Assembly: GCA_027073875.1 (NCBI GenBank)
Contig: JALTEO010000403.1
Coordinates: 1-16,366, forward strand
Reading direction: 5' to 3'
DNA from: Bacteroidales bacterium
Lineage (GTDB): Bacteria > Bacteroidota > Bacteroidia > Bacteroidales > JALTDM01
Length of the DNA stretch: 16,366 nucleotides
Shown: piece after piece, positions 8,116 to 13,987 of the stretch
Layout: each line of letters opens with the position of its first letter
Numbering within the stretch: the stretch's first letter is position 1
Translations under genes and position numbers: made by a program
The notes under the pieces: generated by a model
Told to the model about the DNA's origin: nothing
Database searches by the model: none
What the model saw: only the letters and a program-made list of their open reading frames with translations

Positions 8116-9006
8116 ATGATCCGGGTAAATAATATTACTAACACTAATACTGTAGCTAATATAAAAAACATTGCTAATGATATAATACGGCAACCGGCTC
8201 AAAAATTGGTCCCTACTGATTTTCATACAGATAAAACAAACGAATACGAAACATTAAAAGCACCGTTTACTCCAAAAGAAATCAACAATAATGTCACTTA
8301 TTTCCGTAAATTTGACAACAACAGCTTATCAAACGAAAAAAAATCAATACACTATCACAATATAACAAGAACATCTTCGGCAAGTTTAACAACAAAATAT
8401 TTTTTCGGCAACAAACTGAATAAGAAGACAAAAAAACATCCTATCACGATTAAAGAAGAACTTAAAGCCGATTTTTCATATCAATACCTCCACGAAAAAG
8501 AAGCACGACTTAAAAAGTTATCAACAAGTTATCAACACCATAAATGGTTTTTCCCCAGCTATGTTATAAATACCAATTTATTACTGCAAATACCAACAAA
8601 AAAAAGTGGATATAAAATACTATTTCTAACTAATAATCAGAACTATAAAGATATTTTCACAACAAAAATTACGGCTTGCCCCAAAACAAAAATATTTCTA
8701 CCAACGCCCTTTACATTTAATGGAGATAATCAGAATGATAAATTTAATCACGGATTCAGTCATTTGCCTGATTCAGATGAAATACTTATCTTTGGCAGCA
8801 TGGAAAAAGCAGGACAAGTAAAACTAAAAAAAGCTAGTTTTATTATGAGAAAAGAATTTATCAGTTCTACACTTACTCATATTAACACAATTAGCAACCA
8901 AAGAAAGCTCCAACAATCAACAAAAACTGATGATATCTTTGGTTTTATCGAAAAATCTATAATTAAAAAAAATAATTTTGAATTTAATTTAAAAATAAGA
9001 ATATAA
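8116..9006 (+). CDS. Degenerate PKD plus type B sorting-domain-like protein, possible gene relic
   Basis: A 296-codon open frame very rich in Lys, Asn and Thr, with no signal peptide or membrane segment. Residues about 116-188 follow a PKD outline: ADFSYQ, LSTSYQHHKWFF where family members have LST..W.WDFGDG, then GYKILFLTNNQNYKD matching the last PKD strand. Residues 191-240 follow the start of a type B T9SS sorting domain: KIFLPTPFTFNGDNQNDKF resembles the family VPxAFTPNGDGxND-F, and ILIFGSMEKAGQV resembles IYNRWGQV with extra residues. The GWDG half of the domain is absent. Without an export signal the sorting domain could not work, so this is probably a decayed cargo gene. Yet an intact frame of this length in AT-rich DNA is unlikely by chance, so a diverged functional protein remains possible. 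The next cargo gene follows after 21 bases on the same strand. Confidence 0.55.
   Translation: MIRVNNITNTNTVANIKNIANDIIRQPAQKLVPTDFHTDKTNEYETLKAPFTPKEINNNVTYFRKFDNNSLSNEKKSIHYHNITRTSSASLTTKYFFGNKLNKKTKKHPITIKEELKADFSYQYLHEKEARLKKLSTSYQHHKWFFPSYVINTNLLLQIPTKKSGYKILFLTNNQNYKDIFTTKITACPKTKIFLPTPFTFNGDNQNDKFNHGFSHLPDSDEILIFGSMEKAGQVKLKKASFIMRKEFISSTLTHINTISNQRKLQQSTKTDDIFGFIEKSIIKKNNFEFNLKIRI
8973..8980 (+). promoter_or_regulatory. Possible -7 element for the SprB-repeat cargo gene
   Basis: TAATTTTG matches TAnnTTTG exactly and lies inside the end of the preceding open frame. A start near 8985 would leave a leader of about 43 bases before the ATG at 9028. No -33 TTG was seen, and such octamers are frequent in AT-rich DNA, so this is tentative. 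Confidence 0.25.
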
Positions 9007-9027
9007 TAATCTAAAATAAATACCGTT

Positions 9028-12000
9028 ATGAAAAAAATATCATTATTTATTGCATTTATATCTTTATACATCCTTTCTTTTTCACAAGATATTTATCTCA
9101 CTGACACAGCTGATGGTAATACATACATACGATGCAGTGGTATGTTTTACGATGATGGAGGATCTACCGGTTATTATGATGATAACGATGATTATACTGT
9201 TACGCTTTGTGCCGACTCCGGAAAAATCATTCGATTAGATTTTGATTATTTTTGGACAGATGATGCACCCGATTCTTTATCTGTCTATAATGGCAGTTCA
9301 ACTAATCCTGACAGTCTGCTTGATAATTATTGGGGAAATATTCATGTAGGAACAATTGCCAGTTCAAATGGATCGTCTTGCCTAACTTTCCACTGGACAT
9401 CAGATGGTGATGCCAGTGATACCGGTTGGGCAGCAGCAATCAGTTGTGCCTATCCTTGTCAGATAGTACAATCAGATTTGGACTACACTACGCCTGCCTC
9501 AAATTCCGGATATATAGATATTTGTCAAGGAACATCCGTTACATTTTCTGCTAAAGGAGTTTATCCCGAAAATGATACGCGTTACCACCAAGATGATGCT
9601 ACTTCTACATTTATATGGGACTTTGATGATGGTACAACAGATACAGGAAAAACCGTAACACATGTTTTTCCTAACGGAGGTGGATATGATATTGACTTAA
9701 CAGTAATCGACTCAAATGGTTGCTCTAACACAGACGATTTAGGATTAAGGGTTAGAGTCTCAACAACCCCCGTATTTTCAAATGTAAAAGCATCCGATGA
9801 TACTATCTGTACAGGTGATACGATTACTTTAAGTACTACTGTAACACCAACACCGTGGGTAAGTACCCCCTCTGAACAACTAACAGACACCACTTTCTTA
9901 CCTGATGGCAATGGAACTTCATATACATCTGCCTTAGTTTTTGAAGACTTCAATCCCGGCCAAACAATAGGAAGTGCTGCAAATGATATTCTCTCTATCT
10001 GTCTGAATATGGAACATTCATTCATGGGTGATTTAGAAATAAATATTACTTGTCCAAGCGGACAAAGAATGAATCTATTTCATCACTCAAATGATGGTGG
10101 TGGTACATTTTTAGGAGAACCTATTGCCGCAGGTTTACCTGTAGATGACAGTACACAAAACCATGACCCGGGAACCGGTTACGATTATTGTTTTTCACCA
10201 ACTTCTACAAATGGTTATCTTGATGATGATAGTAATTGGACTTACATGGACACATATACAGATGCCGAAGGTCATGAAAGTGAGAGTGGTAGTGGTCTGT
10301 TAGGTGGTAAATTATACCAAGCTAATGCAGGTACATATCAGGCAAATGGTAGTTGGAGTGATTTGGATGGCTGTGAACTAAATGGAAGATGGATAATTAC
10401 AATTACTGATCACGAAAGTCAAGATAATGGTTATCTTTTTTCTTGGAGTATTACATTTGATTCATCAATTTACCCTGTTATGTGGGGATTTACACCTAAT
10501 ATTGATAATGAAACATGGTCAGGAAATGGCACTATAGGAAACGGAAATCCGGGTATGGCTTCTCCAACATCTACCGGCACTCAAAACTACACCTATACAA
10601 TGACAGATGAGTTTGGGTGTACTTATGATACCTCTGTTTCGGTAACCGTTGTCGGAATAGATATCGATTCAGATGCCGCAACAGATCTATCTTGTCATGG
10701 AGATAACTCCGGTAATGCAACTGTTACTATCTCAGGTAATAATCCGCCTTACACTTATGATTGGTCTAATAACACTTCAAATAACACCAGTGATACGACA
10801 AACACTATAACCGGCTTATCCGGCGGAGACTACATTGTAACTATTACTGATCAAGGAGGATGTTCTAACTTTGATACAATTACCGTCAATGAACCAACAG
10901 CAATAACAAATACAAATACTGTAACCAATGTTACTTGTTATGGTAGTGCAACAGGGAAAATAGAAACAGATGCTTCAGGAGGAACAGGTACATTAACTTA
11001 TAAGTGGTCAAATGGTAAAACAACTACAAATTTAGTAGATATTGTAGCAGGAGATTATGATCTAACAATTACTGATGAGAATGGATGTACGATTACACAA
11101 AAAAATATACATGTCAGTGAACCGGATCAATTGACATTAAGTACTACCCAGAAAAATGTTAGTTGTAATGGTGGGAAAGATGGTACAGCAACAGTATCTG
11201 CTTCAGGAGGAACAACACCTTATAATTATCATTGGAGTAATGATCAAAATACAGCAACCGATACAGGACTTACTGCCGGAGATTATTCCGTAACAGTAAC
11301 AGATGCCAACGGTTGTTCTGAAACTGCTTCAGTTACAATTAGTGAGCCCTCCGCATTTTCTGTTTCGCAAGATCATGACAATGCTAGTTGTGGTCATTCT
11401 GACGGTGATGCATCAGTAAGTGTTTCCGGTGCAACACCAGGTTATACTTATTCTTGGAATGATACAACAGTAACAGCAGATTCAATCACTAATATTCCGG
11501 CAGGAACTTATATAGTAACTATTACTGATGCCAACTCATGTACTCATATAGAAACAATTAATGTTGAAGATGAAGGTGCTCCTACAATTGAAATAACTTC
11601 AACGACAAATATATCATGTAATGGTGCTTGCGATGGGTCTGCTATTGCCACAATAACAACTACAACTACCGGACCATATGATTATGTTTGGACAGGCGGA
11701 TCGGCAACAAACAATACCGATGCAACAACTGACACAGCTACAGGATTATGTGCAGGAATTATAACTGTAACTGTAACCGACAATCTTGGTTGTAGAGCAA
11801 CAGATAATGTTTTGTTAACTCAACCAACAGAATTAACAACAACCGTTGACCATAACGATGTTAGTTGTAATGGCGGATCAGATGGTGTTGCAATGGTATC
11901 TGCTTCAGGCGGAACATCACCTTATACTTATACTTGGAATACATCACCTACTCAAACAACAGATACAGCAACAGGGTTAACTGCCGGAACTTATTCGGTA

Positions 12001-13350
12001 ACTGTAATCGATGCTCATGATTGCTCTACTATAGACTCAGTTACAATTGATGAACCAACACCGTTAGTTTTATCAACATCAACTGTAAATAGTACTAATT
12101 ACCAAGCAAATGGATCAGCCACAGTATCTGCTTCAGGAGGTACACCTCCTTACAATTATCACTGGAGTAATGATCAATACACAGCAACTGACACAGGACT
12201 TACTGCCGGGACTTATACAGTAACTGTTACAGATGACAATGGTTGCTATGAAATTACTTCAGTTACAATTGATAATATGGTTAATCCATTAATTGTAACA
12301 ATTACTCCGGATCAAGATATTTGTATAGGAGAATCTGCGACCATTCATGTAAGCGTATCAGGTGGTGATGGAGGTCCATACACATTTGTATGGGGAGATT
12401 CTGCCATAGTTACTACAGATAGTTCTTTGACTGTTTCTCCGGATACTACGACAGAATATATTGTTACTGTTCATGATAATAGCGGAACACCTCCGGCTTC
12501 TGACAGTACCCATGTTTATGTACATGAACCTCCAAGATTAATTTCTTTATCAGGGGCATCAGGTTGCCAACCGGTTTCTGTTTTCTTTGAACCAACGATT
12601 TATCAGTCTGACTTACCTACTACTTATTTATGGAATTTTGGAGATAATACGCAAACATCAAATGATTCTACACCTACACATACTTATCAAAATGCCGGTA
12701 GTTATGATGTTACTTTAACCCTGACATCTTCTTATGGTTGTTCAACAGATACTACTTTAGCTAATTTGATACGAGTTTATCCGATACCTGATGCACAATT
12801 CCAAGCATCACCTCAGATAACCAGTATCCTTGAACCTACTATTTATTTCTTTGATGAATCGACACCAACCATTGATCATTGGCAGTGGAGTTTTGGAGAC
12901 ACTAGTAATACCAGTCTTGACTCTGTTCAAAATCCACATCATACTTATGCAAATGTTGGAGAATACATTGTACAATTAATTGCAACAGCTAATTCCTGTA
13001 GTGATACAGCTCTGAAAACCGTTACAATTGAACAACAACAAACATTTTATCCGCCAACTGCATTTGCTCCGGGAAGTGACTACAATGGTTATTGGTATCC
13101 TAAAGGTATTGGTATTAATCCTGAATATTATCATTTGTGGATTTACAACCGTTGGGGACAAGTTATATTTGAGACTGTTGAATATCCTAAAGGAACTGAA
13201 AAGTATGAAGTAGAAAAAGGTGGATGGAATGGACGCTATAACAATACAGGAGAATTAGTTCCTCCTGACACCTACACTTGGATGCTCATTTTGCGTGATG
13301 TTAATGGTAAAGAACATCAATACCTTGGAAAGGTTACAATTCTCAAATAA
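9028..13350 (+). CDS. Giant SprB-repeat/CUB/P-domain/PKD surface protein with variant type B sorting domain
   Basis: 1440-residue predicted T9SS cargo, probably a surface adhesin. The ATG begins a clear signal peptide (MKKIS, hydrophobic core, cut after SFSQ at residue 20). Domains in order: CUB-like 21-145 (DYTVTLC, LDFDYFWTDDAPDSLSVYNG); a PKD domain about 150-245 (FIWDFDDG); a proprotein-convertase-type P-domain about 283-480 (SICLNMEHSFMGDLEINITC, GCELNGRWIITITDH, DNGYLFSW); an Ig-like stretch 481-545; seven SprB repeats about 547-1083; an Ig-like domain about 1085-1165; two PKD domains about 1168-1335 (LWNFGDN, WQWSFGD); and a type B-like C-terminal domain about 1338-1440. That last domain keeps LWIYNRWGQVIFE and GGWNGRY but has APGSDYNGYW where FTPNGDGxND is usual. 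No protease domain accompanies the P-domain. Composition is rich in Thr, Asp, Ser and Gly and strongly acidic, as in SprB-like adhesins. The gene ends at a strong terminator 18 bases after its stop. Confidence 0.9.
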   Translation: MKKISLFIAFISLYILSFSQDIYLTDTADGNTYIRCSGMFYDDGGSTGYYDDNDDYTVTLCADSGKIIRLDFDYFWTDDAPDSLSVYNGSSTNPDSLLDNYWGNIHVGTIASSNGSSCLTFHWTSDGDASDTGWAAAISCAYPCQIVQSDLDYTTPASNSGYIDICQGTSVTFSAKGVYPENDTRYHQDDATSTFIWDFDDGTTDTGKTVTHVFPNGGGYDIDLTVIDSNGCSNTDDLGLRVRVSTTPVFSNVKASDDTICTGDTITLSTTVTPTPWVSTPSEQLTDTTFLPDGNGTSYTSALVFEDFNPGQTIGSAANDILSICLNMEHSFMGDLEINITCPSGQRMNLFHHSNDGGGTFLGEPIAAGLPVDDSTQNHDPGTGYDYCFSPTSTNGYLDDDSNWTYMDTYTDAEGHESESGSGLLGGKLYQANAGTYQANGSWSDLDGCELNGRWIITITDHESQDNGYLFSWSITFDSSIYPVMWGFTPNIDNETWSGNGTIGNGNPGMASPTSTGTQNYTYTMTDEFGCTYDTSVSVTVVGIDIDSDAATDLSCHGDNSGNATVTISGNNPPYTYDWSNNTSNNTSDTTNTITGLSGGDYIVTITDQGGCSNFDTITVNEPTAITNTNTVTNVTCYGSATGKIETDASGGTGTLTYKWSNGKTTTNLVDIVAGDYDLTITDENGCTITQKNIHVSEPDQLTLSTTQKNVSCNGGKDGTATVSASGGTTPYNYHWSNDQNTATDTGLTAGDYSVTVTDANGCSETASVTISEPSAFSVSQDHDNASCGHSDGDASVSVSGATPGYTYSWNDTTVTADSITNIPAGTYIVTITDANSCTHIETINVEDEGAPTIEITSTTNISCNGACDGSAIATITTTTTGPYDYVWTGGSATNNTDATTDTATGLCAGIITVTVTDNLGCRATDNVLLTQPTELTTTVDHNDVSCNGGSDGVAMVSASGGTSPYTYTWNTSPTQTTDTATGLTAGTYSVTVIDAHDCSTIDSVTIDEPTPLVLSTSTVNSTNYQANGSATVSASGGTPPYNYHWSNDQYTATDTGLTAGTYTVTVTDDNGCYEITSVTIDNMVNPLIVTITPDQDICIGESATIHVSVSGGDGGPYTFVWGDSAIVTTDSSLTVSPDTTTEYIVTVHDNSGTPPASDSTHVYVHEPPRLISLSGASGCQPVSVFFEPTIYQSDLPTTYLWNFGDNTQTSNDSTPTHTYQNAGSYDVTLTLTSSYGCSTDTTLANLIRVYPIPDAQFQASPQITSILEPTIYFFDESTPTIDHWQWSFGDTSNTSLDSVQNPHHTYANVGEYIVQLIATANSCSDTALKTVTIEQQQTFYPPTAFAPGSDYNGYWYPKGIGINPEYYHLWIYNRWGQVIFETVEYPKGTEKYEVEKGGWNGRYNNTGELVPPDTYTWMLILRDVNGKEHQYLGKVTILK
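11191..11340 (+). repeat. 150-base SprB-unit segment, copy 1 (unit 3)
   Basis: Aligns without gaps to 12121-12270; by hand count 128 of 150 bases are identical. Several differences are silent or conservative. Confidence 0.8.
12121..12270 (+). repeat. 150-base SprB-unit segment, copy 2 (unit 7)
   Basis: Partner of 11191-11340, exactly 930 bases downstream. It is much closer to unit 3 than to its immediate neighbour unit 6, which suggests duplication or gene conversion within the array. Confidence 0.8.
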
Positions 13351-13368
13351 TCTTATCTTAAATTTAAG

Positions 13369-13398
13369 AAAGGGGGATGTTTTCATCCCCCTTTTTTT
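13369..13398 (+). terminator. Intrinsic terminator of the SprB-repeat cargo gene
   Basis: A perfect 8-pair stem GGGGGATG/CATCCCCC (13372-13379 with 13384-13391) closes a TTTT loop and is followed by seven T. Three A-T pairs extend the stem into the T-tract, and the flanking A and T runs could work in both directions. It lies 18 bases past the cargo stop codon. Confidence 0.88.
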
Positions 13399-13425
13399 AT
13401 TCCTCCCTACTATTTAATAACCTAA

Positions 13426-13442
13426 GGGGAGTTCTAATAATT
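13426..13442 (+). repeat. Left inverted repeat of the candidate element
   Basis: GGGGAGTTCTAATAATT, a perfect 17-base inverted match to 13702-13718. Confidence 0.7.
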
Positions 13443-13486
13443 ACTTTCTTTCAAGAAACAAATGAGATGAATAAGATGCAAGGCAT

Positions 13487-13525
13487 AAATTTTTCTGAAT
13501 AGCCGTAGCTATTGAGAAAATTTTT
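13487..13525. repeat. Long imperfect hairpin inside the candidate element
   Basis: AAATTTTTCTGAATAGC (13487-13503) pairs with 13508-13525 around a CGTA loop. The inner six pairs AATAGC/GCTATT are perfect; a single mismatch and an A/T-rich outer stem follow. The element could form this as RNA or as extruded DNA. Confidence 0.6.
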
Positions 13526-13678
13526 AACGATGTCAGATTGTTTATCACATTTGTTCCCGTAGGGGTTTACAGAATTTTCCATATACTTCTTCAGATTTTC
13601 TTGCATTATCCCGATAGTGTATTAAAAATCTTCATTGTCTATAAAAAACTCTGAAAATCTTGATGTGAAGTTCCGAAG

Positions 13679-13701
13679 CTCCGAAGGAATCCCTTCGGGA
13701 G
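13679..13701. repeat. GC-rich hairpin next to the inner inverted repeat
   Basis: CTCCGAAGG (13679-13687) pairs with CCTTCGGGAG (13692-13701) with one bulged C and a four-base loop. There is no T-tract, so it is more likely an element end structure than a terminator. Confidence 0.55.
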
Positions 13702-13718
13702 AATTATTAGAACTCCCC
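13702..13718 (-). repeat. Inner right inverted repeat of the candidate element
   Basis: Reverse complement of 13426-13442, perfect over 17 bases. It directly follows a GC-rich hairpin at 13679-13701. Confidence 0.7.
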
Positions 13719-13750
13719 CTAAGTTCAACATACTAAATAAATCACAGAAA

Positions 13751-13765
13751 GAGACCTTTGCAAAA
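13751..13765 (+). repeat. Possible solitary insertion-sequence end
   Basis: GAGACCTTTGCAAAA resembles, from memory, terminal inverted repeats of some IS5-type elements. No matching inverted end (TTTTGCAAAGGTCTC) was found in the window, so at best it is a remnant. Confidence 0.25.
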
Positions 13766-13797
13766 CTTCTGTTTTTGTCATTCTGAAAAATGTCATC

Positions 13798-13905
13798 TTA
13801 TACCATTTACTAATATAAATTAGTTCAAAAAAGATTTGGTATAATGCCGATGCTACATAAAAATAGTACAATTTATTGGACTATATTGAATGTGTAATCG
13901 GTATT
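13798..13905. repeat. Two adjoining inverted repeats in the non-coding gap
   Basis: TTATACCA (13798-13805) has a perfect inverted copy TGGTATAA (13837-13844). Overlapping that, AATGCCGAT (13843-13851) has an inverted partner ATCGGTATT (13897-13905) with one mismatch. Together they could fold into two neighbouring or alternative stems. No gene is seen here; function unknown. Confidence 0.45.
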
Positions 13906-13941
13906 ACATAAAGAAAGTTCTAATAACTTCCCTTAAATAAA

Positions 13942-13966
13942 AAAGGTCGCCATACCGACGACCTTT
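13942..13966 (-). terminator. Intrinsic terminator of the S46 peptidase gene
   Basis: AAAGGTCG (13942-13949) and CGACCTTT (13959-13966) form a perfect 8-pair stem with a 9-base loop. Read on the minus strand it is followed by a T-rich run. It lies 21 bases past the peptidase stop codon. Confidence 0.82.
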
Positions 13967-13987
13967 CAAAATTATACAATGAGAAAA

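Larger units (their letters stand above)
10666..12276 (+). repeat. Array of seven SprB-type repeats inside the cargo gene
   Basis: Seven tandem coding units of about 75-84 residues share the SprB pattern: V-S/T-C-x-G at the start, DG.ATVSASGG, PY.Y.WS, GLTAG.Y.VTVTD, GC and E/DP at the end. Unit 7 has lost the opening Cys (NYQANGSAT). In Flavobacterium SprB, arrays of such repeats form the extended surface filament used in gliding adhesion; here they sit in the middle of a multi-domain protein. Confidence 0.85.
13421..13937. mobile_element. Probable decayed non-autonomous element(s) bounded by inverted repeats
   Basis: The left end (13421-13451) contains CTAAGGGGAGTTCTAATAA and ACTTTCTTT. 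An inverted copy at 13702-13722 shares 17 perfect bases (GGGGAGTTCTAATAATT, 13426-13442 against 13702-13718). A third, degenerate inverted copy at 13910-13937 matches the left end in both outer TAAGGG.AGTT and inner CTTTCTTT. The piece could therefore be one 302-base MITE-like unit, or a larger 517-base unit with an internal end. No transposase frame is recognisable. Target duplications could not be identified. It lies wholly between two terminators, where an insertion would be tolerated. Confidence 0.5.

Noticed and set aside
9582..10025. 147-codon minus-strand frame within the second cargo gene
   Set aside because: It lies fully antisense to the CUB/PKD/P-domain coding region, with no recognisable domain, signal or promoter; it follows from the codon bias of the real gene.
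10666..12276. SprB array as evidence that this gene is sprB itself
   Set aside because: SprB proper is several thousand residues with many more repeats and lies in an sprC-sprD-sprB-sprF operon. Here only seven repeats occur among CUB, P and PKD domains, so no gene symbol was given.
13451..13606. 51-codon minus-strand frame (MQENLKKYMENS...) in the candidate mobile element
   Set aside because: It is short, has no promoter match, overlaps a strong hairpin and matches no family I know, so it is not listed as a gene. It is mentioned in a finding because of the setting.
13426..13718. CRISPR array or phage attachment site in the repeat-rich gap
   Set aside because: The repeats are inverted, few and irregularly spaced, with no unique spacers between direct repeats and no tRNA or integrase nearby.
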